Assembly: GCA_934254925.1 (NCBI GenBank)
Contig: CAKQMD010000022.1
Location: forward strand, 1 to 19,805
Direction of reading: 5' to 3'
DNA length: 19,805 nucleotides
From: an uncultured Alphaproteobacteria bacterium
GTDB taxonomy: Bacteria; Pseudomonadota; Alphaproteobacteria; RF32; CAG-239
In this document: positions 1-6,557 of the stretch, one piece after another
Layout: each line of letters begins with the position of its first letter
Numbering within the stretch: position 1 is the stretch's first letter
Notes under the pieces: generated by a model
Databases searched by the model: none
What the model was told of the DNA's origin: nothing
What the model saw: only the letters and a program-made list of their open reading frames with translations
Translations under genes and position numbers: made by a program

Positions 1-111
1 ATGAATGAGGAATCGGCCAATATGTTGGCTCTGCAAACCAGACAACAATTGGCTGTCAATTCCCTGTCGCTTGCTTCCCAGGCCAGCCAATCGATTTTAA
101 AGTTGTTCTAA
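1..111 (+). CDS. Flagellin, C-terminal fragment (5' end outside window)
   Basis: The first 36 codons, read in frame from base 1, end in TAA at 109-111. They encode the very conserved C-terminal helix of flagellin: an EESANMLALQTRQQL stretch followed by SLSLASQASQSILKLF. In flagellins this helix pairs with the N-terminal helix to form the D0 core of the filament, which is exported through the flagellar type III apparatus. The ATG at base 1 aligns with an internal position of this helix, so the gene starts upstream of the window and this is not a small independent protein. No clear rho-independent terminator follows. The next gene has its own promoter, so flagellin is probably transcribed separately. 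Confidence 0.9.
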   Translation: MNEESANMLALQTRQQLAVNSLSLASQASQSILKLF

Positions 112-128
112 GACAATTCACTGTTCTA

Positions 129-157
129 TTGATTTCTAAATATTTCTGTCCTATATT
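129..157 (+). promoter_or_regulatory. Sigma70-like promoter for the BI-1 family gene
   Basis: TTGATT at 129-134 and TATATT at 152-157 are separated by 17 bases. Both hexamers are close to consensus, and they sit 41 bases upstream of the start codon at 199 in an AT-rich spacer between two same-strand genes. This is a sequence match only. Confidence 0.55.
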
Positions 158-198
158 TGGAGAAGACAATATTTTAAATCACATGGAGAAACGATCTT

Positions 199-927
199 AT
201 GGAAAATAAAAGCTTTGTAAAACCCGCTGCGGCAGCCTTTACGGACGAAGGCCTGCGTCAATACATGATTCGCGTTTACAATTTCATGTGCGGCGGCCTC
301 TGCGTCACGGCTTTCATGGCTTATTTGATCGCCAACACTTCGTTAATCCGCCTGTTTTTCACCGTATCCCCTAACGGACAGGCTCTCGGAATGTCGGGTC
401 TGGGATGGTTGGCTTTGTTGGCGCCTTTCATCATGATCTTTGCCTTCGGTTGGGTTTTAACCAAAGGCACCACCGCTCAGGTACAAGGTGTTTTTTGGGG
501 CTTCGCCGCCATCATGGGCGCATCTTTGGCCCCGATCATCTTGGCTTATACCAGCGCCAGCATTACCCGTATCTTTTTGATCTCTGCCGCCATGTTCGGC
601 GCCATGAGCATCTACGGTTACACCACCAAAAAAGACCTGACCAGCATGGGTTCTTTCATGATCATGGGCGTCTGGGGCATCGTCATCGCTTCCGTTGTCA
701 ACCTGTTTTTGAAAAGCCCGGGACTCTATTATGCCTTGTCTTTTCTGGCCGTTATCGCTTTCACAGCCTTAACCGCCTATGATACGCAGAAGATTCGTCA
801 AATGTACTATGAACATGACAATTATGATGCGGCAACCCGCAAGGCCGTTGCTGGCGCCTTGTCCTTGTACATGGATTTCATCAACATCTTCATTGCGCTT
901 TTGAACATGTTTGGTGACCGTCGCTAG
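199..927 (+). CDS. Bax inhibitor-1/YccA family membrane protein
   Basis: The 242-residue product has about seven hydrophobic segments in a row from residue 28 to the C-terminus, and the family's late conserved AYDTQKIRQMY stretch near residues 193-203. Proteins of this family (Pfam Bax1-I) sit in the inner membrane. Bacterial relatives include YccA, which modulates FtsH proteolysis, and the calcium-leak protein YetJ; which role applies here cannot be told from sequence. A GGAG at 184-187 lies 11 bases before the ATG, and a promoter at 129-157 and terminator at 943-968 frame the gene as a single transcription unit. It ends in TAG, so TAG acts as a normal stop in this genome. Length is typical of the family. 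Confidence 0.9.
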   Translation: MENKSFVKPAAAAFTDEGLRQYMIRVYNFMCGGLCVTAFMAYLIANTSLIRLFFTVSPNGQALGMSGLGWLALLAPFIMIFAFGWVLTKGTTAQVQGVFWGFAAIMGASLAPIILAYTSASITRIFLISAAMFGAMSIYGYTTKKDLTSMGSFMIMGVWGIVIASVVNLFLKSPGLYYALSFLAVIAFTALTAYDTQKIRQMYYEHDNYDAATRKAVAGALSLYMDFINIFIALLNMFGDRR

Positions 928-942
928 ACGTTCCCAACGCTC

Positions 943-968
943 AAGCCGCCGTTTGGCGGCTTTTTTTT
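943..968 (+). terminator. Rho-independent terminator after the BI-1 family gene
   Basis: AAGCCGCC, a GTTT loop and GGCGGCTT form a perfect GC-rich stem, followed directly by eight T residues (961-968). It begins 16 bases after the stop codon. Confidence 0.93.
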
Positions 969-969
969 A

Positions 970-998
970 TTGACTCTGCCGAAAATAATCGTTATAAG
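970..998 (+). promoter_or_regulatory. Promoter for the rpmH-rnpA-yidD operon
   Basis: TTGACT at 970-975 and TATAAG at 993-998 with a 17-base spacer match sigma70 consensus at 10 of 12 positions. The -35 begins just after the T-run of the preceding terminator. Predicted start of transcription is near 1005, giving a leader of about 80 bases before rpmH. Confidence 0.7.
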
Positions 999-1011
999 GA
1001 AACTGTCCGAG

Positions 1012-1034
1012 AGCGCTTTTTTGCTTTAAGCGCT
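1012..1034 (+). promoter_or_regulatory. Stem-loop in the rpmH 5' leader
   Basis: AGCGCTT (1012-1018) and AAGCGCT (1028-1034) are exact inverted repeats around a 9-base T-rich loop. The hairpin lies inside the predicted rpmH leader and is followed by an A-rich rather than T-rich tract, so it is not a terminator. A role in mRNA stability or feedback control is possible but unproven. Confidence 0.4.
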
Positions 1035-1084
1035 TAAAATAAATAATAAAAAAAGGCTGATACAGCCTCAACCGGAGAAAAAGA

Positions 1085-1219
1085 ATGAAACGTACCTATC
1101 AACCCAGTAAACTGGTCAGAGCCCGCCGTCACGGTTTCCGTGCCCGCATGGCAACGGCCGGCGGCCGCAAGGTTTTGGCAGCCCGTCGCGCCAGAGGACG
1201 TGCAAAACTTTCTGCATAA
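1085..1219 (+). CDS. rpmH: 50S ribosomal protein L34
   Basis: This 44-residue protein is too short for most ORF callers but is unmistakable: it begins MKRTYQPSKLVRARRHGFR and continues with the conserved MATAGGRKVLAARRARGR block. L34 is a small, very basic protein of the large ribosomal subunit. Length is the usual 44 residues. A CGGAGAAAA tract stands a few bases before the ATG. The neighbouring order rpmH-rnpA-yidD-yidC is the classical bacterial arrangement. No dnaA gene lies upstream; the gene on that side is a BI-1 family gene, so this is not the rpmH-dnaA origin layout. Confidence 0.98.
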   Translation: MKRTYQPSKLVRARRHGFRARMATAGGRKVLAARRARGRAKLSA

Positions 1220-1228
1220 GCTTCGGCA

Positions 1229-1651
1229 ATGGTAGAAGTTTTAACCTTAAAAAAACGTCAAGATTTTCTCAGAGCCGCCAAAGGGTTCAAGACGGTCGTT
1301 CCGTCTTTGGTCCTGCAGGCGGCTCAAAGTTTGTCCCCTTCCCGCAAAAACCCCCAGCCTCTAACCGAAGGCAAGATACGCGTCGGCTTTACCGCAACCA
1401 AGAAACTGGGAAAAGCCCATGTGCGCAACCGGACCAAAAGGCGCCTGCGAGCCGTCGCCAGAGAATATTTTCCCCTTTTGGGACGCCCTAATACCGACTA
1501 TGTCATCATCGGCCGCTACAACACCGCGGACATTGAATTTTCCAAACTCAGACAAGACCTTAAAAATGCCCTGAAGCGCATTAACAAACTCTTTCCCGGA
1601 GAAAAGGAACATGAAAAACCTGCTCAGCCAAGCGCTGATATCGTTGGTTAA
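1229..1651 (+). CDS. rnpA: Ribonuclease P protein component
   Basis: The 140-residue product starts with a LKKRQDFLRAAKG segment, followed by FTATKKLGKAHVRNRTKRRLR at about residues 53-73, which is the RNR signature of the family. It binds the catalytic RNase P RNA and helps it cleave 5' leaders from pre-tRNA. Length is somewhat above the usual 115-130 because of a hydrophilic C-terminal tail. Only nine bases separate it from the rpmH stop, with no good Shine-Dalgarno, which suggests translational coupling to rpmH. Its last 41 bases overlap the start of yidD. Confidence 0.96.
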   Translation: MVEVLTLKKRQDFLRAAKGFKTVVPSLVLQAAQSLSPSRKNPQPLTEGKIRVGFTATKKLGKAHVRNRTKRRLRAVAREYFPLLGRPNTDYVIIGRYNTADIEFSKLRQDLKNALKRINKLFPGEKEHEKPAQPSADIVG

Positions 1652-1874
1652 GTTTTATCGTTTTTTTCTCTCACCTTTATGCCCGGGAGTCTGTCGCTAT
1701 CGTCCGACCTGCTCGGAATATATGATCGAAGCTCTGCGCCGCCACGGCCTATTCAAAGGTAGCTGGCTCGGCCTTAAAAGAATCTTGCGTTGCCATCCCT
1801 GGGGCGGTTCCGGAGACGACCCTGTTCCCCCAGCAAAAGAGGCAAAGCGCCCGGAGTCTGATAAAAGCAGATAA
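1611..1874 (+). CDS. yidD: Membrane protein insertion efficiency factor YidD
   Basis: The 87-residue product carries the family signature: an amphipathic N-terminus, then FFLSPLCPGVCRYRPTCSEY (residues 18-37) and a CHPWGGSGDDPVP tail at about residues 61-73. YidD is a small inner-membrane-associated protein that helps YidC-dependent insertion. It starts inside rnpA in another frame (41-base overlap), with GGAG and AAGGA at 1598-1608 just before the ATG. The overlap is a common feature of this locus. The stop is followed by a 97-base gap before yidC. Confidence 0.95.
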   Translation: MKNLLSQALISLVKFYRFFLSPLCPGVCRYRPTCSEYMIEALRRHGLFKGSWLGLKRILRCHPWGGSGDDPVPPAKEAKRPESDKSR

Positions 1875-1971
1875 TCTCTTGCTTTTGAGCTCTTTTTATA
1901 CTAAATAGGAAAAAGCATAATTCCGACCGATCGAAAGGTCGTTAAACCGCCTTTGTGGAGATTTAAGAAAG

Positions 1972-3636
1972 ATGAAAGAAGAAGTTAAAGGAATCTATCT
2001 GGCCGTCATTTTATCGATTGCCGTTATTTTTGCCACCAACTGGCTTTTCCCGCGGAAACCTGTGTCGCAGTCGCAACCTGCGGCCGTCACGGCAGAAGCG
2101 CCGCAGCCGGCGGCGGCAACCCCGATCAAAGAATCCGATCTTCCGCTTTCCACCGCACAAGCCACGGCAAATCAACCACGGGTTGCCATTGCCAACGAAG
2201 TATTGCGCGGCAGCCTGCTTTTGCGCGGCGCCCGCCTCGACGAACTTTATCTGACCCGTTATAAGGAAACACTCTCTCCCGAAAGTCCCGACGTGGAACT
2301 CCTGTCTCCGGCCGGAACCTCCTCCCCTTATTACGCCGAATTCGGCTGGCTCTCCAACGACAAAAAAATAAAACTGCCCGACAGCGACACGCTGTGGACG
2401 CTTAAAGGCGGCAAACTGACTCCGGAAACTCCGCTGATATTGGAATATAATAACGGACAAGGTCTAAAATTCATTCGCAAAATCTCCCTGGACAAGAACT
2501 ATCTGTTCACCATTGACCAAACCGTGGAAAACAACTCCGGTCAAACCGTCACCTTATACCCCTATGGCCTGATCAGCCGTCAATATAACCAGGAATCCTC
2601 TTCCGCCGTCGTACACCAGGGATTGATCGGCGTGTTTAACTCCGATTTGAAGGAGGTCAAATATTCTTCGCTTAAAGAAAACAAAAGCAAAAGCTTTTCT
2701 TCCGAAGGCGGCTGGGCCGGTTTTTCGGACCACTATTGGTTTTCGGCGCTGATTTTTAACAACAACCAACAAAACCAGATCAAATTCTCTCATCCCGGCA
2801 AAAACCTCTACCAAGCAGACTACCTCGGAGCGCCGATCAGCGTCGCCGACGGTTCCGTCGGCACGGAGAGCATTCGTTTTTATGCCGGCGCCAAAGAAAT
2901 TAAACTGCTGGACAACTATACCAAAAAACTCGGCATCGACAAGCTTGACCTGGCAGTTGACTTCGGCTGGTATTACTTCCTGACCAAGCCCTTTTTCTAT
3001 ATTCTTGACTTTTTATACAACTTCATCGGCAATATGGGCTGGGCGATCCTGCTGTTTGCCGCCTTGCTGCGTCTGGCCATGTTCCCCATCGCCAATAAAT
3101 CTTATGAGAGCATGTCCAAGATGAAGAAAGTTCAACCCAAAATCCAAGAACTCCAGGAGAAATATAAAGACGACAGACAAAAGCTGCAGATGGAAATGAT
3201 GACCCTGTATCGTAAGGAAAAAATCAATCCGGCGTCAGGTTGCCTGCCGATGCTGATCCAGATTCCGGTCTTTTTCTCACTGTACAAAGTGCTCAACATC
3301 TCTATTGAAATTCGCCATGCACCCTTCGTCGGTTGGATCAAAGACCTCTCCGCACCTGATCCTTTGACGCTTTCAGTCATCACCCATTTGCCGATTCCCG
3401 GCTTCTTAGACATCGGCATCTGGCCGATTCTCATGGGCCTGACCATGTGGATCCAACAAAAATTGAATCCCAAACCGGCCAACAAAGACCAGGCGCGCAT
3501 GTTTGCCCTTATGCCGCTGATCTTCATGTTTATGCTGGGACATTTTGCATCCGGGCTGGTTATTTACTGGACTTTGAGCAATATTCTTTCCATTGCTCAG
3601 CAAAAAGTCATCATGAAAAAAGTAGGAGTGTCCTAA
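1972..3636 (+). CDS. yidC: Membrane protein insertase YidC (Oxa1 family)
   Basis: The 554-residue length and layout fit the Gram-negative form of YidC: an N-terminal membrane segment (about residues 7-25), a proline/alanine-rich linker, a large periplasmic beta domain to roughly residue 320, then the five-helix Oxa1 core. The core contains LRLAMFPIANKSYESM, whose arginine matches the conserved hydrophilic-groove residue, a charged cytoplasmic coiled-coil hairpin (KVQPKIQELQEKYKDD), and NPASGCLPMLIQIPVFFSLY. It inserts proteins into the inner membrane alone or with SecYEG. A short inverted repeat (CGACC at 1924-1928, GGTCG at 1937-1941) lies in its leader. The GGAG at 1957-1960 is rather far from the ATG. 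The product ends one base before yihA. Confidence 0.97.
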   Translation: MKEEVKGIYLAVILSIAVIFATNWLFPRKPVSQSQPAAVTAEAPQPAAATPIKESDLPLSTAQATANQPRVAIANEVLRGSLLLRGARLDELYLTRYKETLSPESPDVELLSPAGTSSPYYAEFGWLSNDKKIKLPDSDTLWTLKGGKLTPETPLILEYNNGQGLKFIRKISLDKNYLFTIDQTVENNSGQTVTLYPYGLISRQYNQESSSAVVHQGLIGVFNSDLKEVKYSSLKENKSKSFSSEGGWAGFSDHYWFSALIFNNNQQNQIKFSHPGKNLYQADYLGAPISVADGSVGTESIRFYAGAKEIKLLDNYTKKLGIDKLDLAVDFGWYYFLTKPFFYILDFLYNFIGNMGWAILLFAALLRLAMFPIANKSYESMSKMKKVQPKIQELQEKYKDDRQKLQMEMMTLYRKEKINPASGCLPMLIQIPVFFSLYKVLNISIEIRHAPFVGWIKDLSAPDPLTLSVITHLPIPGFLDIGIWPILMGLTMWIQQKLNPKPANKDQARMFALMPLIFMFMLGHFASGLVIYWTLSNILSIAQQKVIMKKVGVS

Positions 3637-3637
3637 A

Positions 3638-4270
3638 ATGGTTCCCGAGTTCACAAAAGAGCAGCTCAAGGCTGCAGACGACCTGTTCTGCCAGTCCTGT
3701 ACTTTTGTGCTCGGGGTCGCCCGTTTTGAGCAATTGCCGGAAGACACCCTGCCCGAGGTAGCCTTTGCCGGACGTTCCAACGTCGGAAAATCTACTCTGA
3801 TCAACGCCGTCACCGGGCGCCGCGGCCTGGCAAAAACCTCCAATACCCCCGGCCGCACCCAACAACTGAATTATTTCAACCTGGCCGGCAAGCTACATAT
3901 CGTCGACCTTCCCGGTTACGGTTACGCCCAAGCGCCGGAAGCCGTCGTCAAACAATGGCAAAAGCTCATCTTCACCTATCTGCGCGGCCGAGTTAACCTG
4001 AAAAGGGTCTTTTTGCTGATCGATTCTCGACACGGTGTCAAAAAAGTAGACGAAGAAATTATGGATCTGTTGGACCAAGCGGCCGTTACCTATCAGCTCA
4101 TCTTAACCAAATGCGACAAGATTTCAGCCGCCGCCTTGGAAAAAGTCATGCAAGACACCGCCGCAAAAATCAAATTGCGGCCGGCCGCTTATACGGAAAT
4201 CATCCCAACCAGTTCGGAAAAAAACGTCAATATCGAACTCGTCCGGGCAGAAATCGCTTCTTTTGCATAA
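3638..4270 (+). CDS. yihA: Ribosome biogenesis GTP-binding protein YihA/YsxC (EngB)
   Basis: The 210-residue GTPase shows all G motifs: G1 GRSNVGKST at residues 45-53, the TPGRTQ switch I region at 70-75, G3 DLPGYGYA at 90-97, G4 TKCD at 157-160 and a SSEK G5 motif near the C-terminus. YihA/YsxC acts in late assembly of the 50S subunit. An AGGAG lies inside the end of yidC about ten bases upstream of the ATG, and only one base separates the two genes, so they are probably translated from one message. yihA directly after yidC is common in alphaproteobacteria. No terminator is clear in the 89 bases after the stop. Confidence 0.96.
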   Translation: MVPEFTKEQLKAADDLFCQSCTFVLGVARFEQLPEDTLPEVAFAGRSNVGKSTLINAVTGRRGLAKTSNTPGRTQQLNYFNLAGKLHIVDLPGYGYAQAPEAVVKQWQKLIFTYLRGRVNLKRVFLLIDSRHGVKKVDEEIMDLLDQAAVTYQLILTKCDKISAAALEKVMQDTAAKIKLRPAAYTEIIPTSSEKNVNIELVRAEIASFA

Positions 4271-4359
4271 ATACTCCTTGCCAAAACCGTTTTTACCCGC
4301 TACCCTGGCAGACAATAAGTTATTATTAACGTATTACTTTGTTTAACCCTTAAAACCAA

Positions 4360-4551
4360 ATGCCTATGAGAAAAATTTTACTCTTTGGATTGGGAATATT
4401 AATGGCGATCACCATTTTGGCATGCCTTTTTCCCAAAGTGTTTTTAATTGTGTTTGGGGCGTTAAGCGCTGTTTCTTTTCCCCTTCTCTGCATCATGCTG
4501 AAAAAGGCACCGATGGTTGACGAAGAGGAAATGCTGTCTTCAGCCGCTTAA
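4360..4551 (+). CDS. Small two-helix membrane protein of unknown function
   Basis: I do not recognise this 63-residue protein. It has two hydrophobic segments, about residues 5-24 and 26-47 with only a short turn between them, and an acidic tail with VDEEE. Starts at 4360 (MPMRK) and 4366 (MRK) are both possible, and neither has a convincing Shine-Dalgarno. The strongest support for a real gene is a rho-independent terminator that begins nine bases after the stop, codon use that does not differ from neighbours, and the absence of another gene in the interval. It could be transcribed with yidC-yihA, ending at the terminator. Confidence 0.55.
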   Translation: MPMRKILLFGLGILMAITILACLFPKVFLIVFGALSAVSFPLLCIMLKKAPMVDEEEMLSSAA

Positions 4552-4559
4552 AAATGGTT

Positions 4560-4600
4560 AAACTCAGGTCATCCGTCCCAACGGATACCTGAGTTTTTTT
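4560..4600 (+). terminator. Rho-independent terminator after the 63-residue ORF
   Basis: AACTCAGGT, one bulged C, and ATCCGT (4561-4576) pair with ACGGATACCTGAGTT (4581-4595) around a CCCA loop. A T-run to 4600 follows. Confidence 0.92.
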
Positions 4601-4621
4601 ATGCTCTTCGCCAGCCGTACA

Positions 4622-4649
4622 TTGAAAAAATCTCCGGCGCTCATATATC
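4622..4649 (+). promoter_or_regulatory. Possible promoter for the DUF378 gene
   Basis: TTGAAA (4622-4627) and TATATC (4644-4649) with a 16-base spacer lie between the upstream terminator and the DUF378 start. The match is moderate. Confidence 0.4.
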
Positions 4650-4656
4650 TGGGATA

Positions 4657-4674
4657 ACGGCAAGGTTATGCCGT
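4657..4674 (+). promoter_or_regulatory. Stem-loop in the DUF378 leader
   Basis: ACGGCA (4657-4662) and TGCCGT (4669-4674) form a six-pair stem around AGGTTA, about 18 bases before the AAGGAG of the DUF378 gene. No T-run follows. Confidence 0.35.
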
Positions 4675-4704
4675 GCAAATCCTAAAAAAACAAGGAGAAA
4701 GAAA

Positions 4705-4905
4705 ATGTTGTTCTGGAAAAAACTTGCTTTGATTCTTACCGTTATCGGCGCCCTCAACTGGGGATTGATCGGCCTTTTCGGCCTGGACGTCGTCGCTCTG
4801 CTGTTCGGCCCGATGAGCCTGCTCACTCGACTGGTTTACGTCTTGGTCGGCCTTTCTGCAGTCTACCTGATCATCTTGGCCTTCAAACCCGAAACCTTAA
4901 AATAA
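4705..4905 (+). CDS. DUF378 family small membrane protein
   Basis: The 66-residue protein has two membrane segments (about residues 5-25 and 33-61). The first carries the family-typical ALNWGLIGLFGLDVVALLFG stretch. DUF378 proteins, such as Bacillus YuzA, are widespread and of unknown function. A strong AAGGAG lies 6 bases before the ATG, so translation should be efficient. The gene is isolated between a terminator on its left and the convergent holA gene on its right, with only 37 bases to the holA stop. A short inverted repeat (4930-4944) and a GC-rich near-palindrome (4917-4933) lie in that gap, but there is no T-run. Confidence 0.88.
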   Translation: MLFWKKLALILTVIGALNWGLIGLFGLDVVALLFGPMSLLTRLVYVLVGLSAVYLIILAFKPETLK

Positions 4906-4942
4906 ACTTTCTCCCGTCGGCCGGCCGGCGACTTTGCAAAAG

Positions 4943-5971
4943 TCACCGTGCCAGGCGGGCGGCTGCCGAAGCAATCTGCATCAACGCATAGCTCAACACC
5001 TCTTCGGCCGGCATGGTTGTGGTTTTGCAATCGCGTTCACATTTGTACAACAGGTCGAGAACTGAAAAAACCTTTTCCGTTTTCCAAAGCATTACCTGAC
5101 GTTTAAATGACGATTCGCGAAAGAAAATAATCCGCGGTGTCATCTTAAACAAAGCCTTGTCCAAAGTCTCCCCTTTGGCCAACAATGCCTGACACACCAA
5201 AATCTTGTTAAAATGATAAATCAGGCTGCGCACGATGCTGACAGGTTCCGTTCCCTCGTTCAGCAATTTTTGCAGAGCAGCCTGCGCTTTTGCGCTGTAT
5301 CCGCCGGCCGTGTCATAACAAACGTCGTCACTGTCGGAGGAGGACTGATCGGACACCACCGCCCGAACATCTTCAACGCTGACGGCTTTGCGCTCCCCCA
5401 TATAAGTAATCAGTTTGTCAATCTCGCCGAGATTGCTCATCCGGTCATTGGACATTCTGGCACACAGCAGCTGCAGCGCCTCGTTGCCGATCGTTAGTCC
5501 GTTTTCGATAAACATTTTTTTAGCCGTGGCGAAAATATCTTCGTCGCGATCTTCATAACAAGCAAAAGCCGCGACATAATCGGCGTTTTCCGCCCAAGAT
5601 ACCAAAGAGGATTTTTTGTTGAGGCTGCCGGAAACAATAACGACCAACGTATCGTTATCCGCACCGTCAAACAAGGTTTTCACAATCTTTGTCAGATTGT
5701 TGTCGGCGTCTTTCACCACCACCACGCGGCGTCCGCCCATCAACGAACGGCTGGCATATTCCGCCGCCAACAAACCGGGATCGGCGTTCACCTCCGCCCC
5801 GTTCAGATAAACTGCCAAAAAAGGATCGTAAGGATCCGGCGTCACGGATTTTACCAAACTCTTGACCGTCTCGGCCGCCAATCCTTCGTTGCTGCCGTAA
5901 ACCACAAAAGCCTTAATCGCCGGATCAGCCTGCTTCAAATACTTTTCCAGCTGTGCCGCCTTAAAAATCAC
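4943..5971 (-). CDS. holA: DNA polymerase III subunit delta
   Basis: From a GTG start at 5971 the product has 342 residues, the usual length. It begins VIFKAAQLEKYLKQADP and continues with FVVYGSNEGLAAET, equivalent to the N-terminal nucleotide-binding-like region of the delta subunit. Delta opens the sliding clamp as part of the clamp loader. The frame stays open to 6130, but the extra 53 residues are Trp/Arg-rich and read through lptE, so they are not homologous. The GTG is preceded by AAGGGG at a suitable distance and overlaps the lptE stop by 11 bases. The lptE-holA order is typical of Gram-negatives. The assignment rests on N-terminal similarity, length and position; a Walker A motif is not expected in delta. 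Confidence 0.9.
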   Translation of the reverse strand: MIFKAAQLEKYLKQADPAIKAFVVYGSNEGLAAETVKSLVKSVTPDPYDPFLAVYLNGAEVNADPGLLAAEYASRSLMGGRRVVVVKDADNNLTKIVKTLFDGADNDTLVVIVSGSLNKKSSLVSWAENADYVAAFACYEDRDEDIFATAKKMFIENGLTIGNEALQLLCARMSNDRMSNLGEIDKLITYMGERKAVSVEDVRAVVSDQSSSDSDDVCYDTAGGYSAKAQAALQKLLNEGTEPVSIVRSLIYHFNKILVCQALLAKGETLDKALFKMTPRIIFFRESSFKRQVMLWKTEKVFSVLDLLYKCERDCKTTTMPAEEVLSYALMQIASAAARLAR

Positions 5972-6542
5972 TGTTTTGCCCCTTGTCGGTAAATACGGTA
6001 TGGAAATAAGCGCCCAAACGCAGAGAAATGTCATTGGCAATAATGCGTGCGGCGTCTGTTTCCGTTTTTTTCTTCGCCATAGTCGTCGAATAAGGGTTGG
6101 CCAAAATATCATAGCTGACATAAGCCACACTGTCCCCTGTCACCAATTCCTTATGATCCTTAGCGTCTTCCAAGCGATAATTCACCACATATTTGACTCT
6201 TTCTCGCGTAGCGGTAATGTCTTTGCGCAGAGCCTGCTGCGTAATTTCCTTTTCGCTCAATTCCACATAAAGACGATACTTCGGCCGCTGAGGAACACCC
6301 CGCGGCGTTAACAGGTCAAGCAGCTGATTGCGGATTTGTTGCCCGAAACGCTCTCCGATTCTCTCCACTTTGATCTGAGCCATTTCCGAAGTGATGGAAA
6401 CATCAAAATCGCCGCTGAAATACCACAGGTTATTATTTTTTTTCTGAACATACAGAGGTTCAAAACCGCAAGCCGAAAGCAGCGCTACGGCACAGAGGCA
6501 CAATCCCGCCCAAAATTTTCCCGCTTTCCGCTGTTTTTCCAT
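5961..6542 (-). CDS. lptE: LPS-assembly lipoprotein LptE
   Basis: The 193-residue product has a basic N-terminus, a hydrophobic stretch, and the lipobox LLSACGFEPLY with the acylated cysteine at residue 25; CGFxPLY is the usual start of mature LptE. LptE plugs the LptD barrel in the outer membrane and takes part in moving LPS to the cell surface. A consensus AAGGAGG (6550-6556) lies seven bases before the ATG. It is 15 bases downstream of leuS and overlaps holA by 11 bases, in keeping with one operon. Its presence indicates an LPS-bearing outer membrane. Confidence 0.93.
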   Translation of the reverse strand: MEKQRKAGKFWAGLCLCAVALLSACGFEPLYVQKKNNNLWYFSGDFDVSITSEMAQIKVERIGERFGQQIRNQLLDLLTPRGVPQRPKYRLYVELSEKEITQQALRKDITATRERVKYVVNYRLEDAKDHKELVTGDSVAYVSYDILANPYSTTMAKKKTETDAARIIANDISLRLGAYFHTVFTDKGQNSDF

Positions 6543-6557
6543 CCTGCAGCCTCCTTC

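Noticed and set aside
4917..4944. GC-rich near-palindrome and GACTTT/AAAGTC hairpin as a bidirectional terminator between DUF378 and holA
   Set aside because: Neither strand has a T-run after the stem; could be an intrinsic structure but not supportable as a terminator.
5972..6130. Upstream extension of holA
   Set aside because: Adds 53 Trp/Arg-rich residues read out of frame through lptE; the GTG start at 5971 gives family length and has a Shine-Dalgarno.
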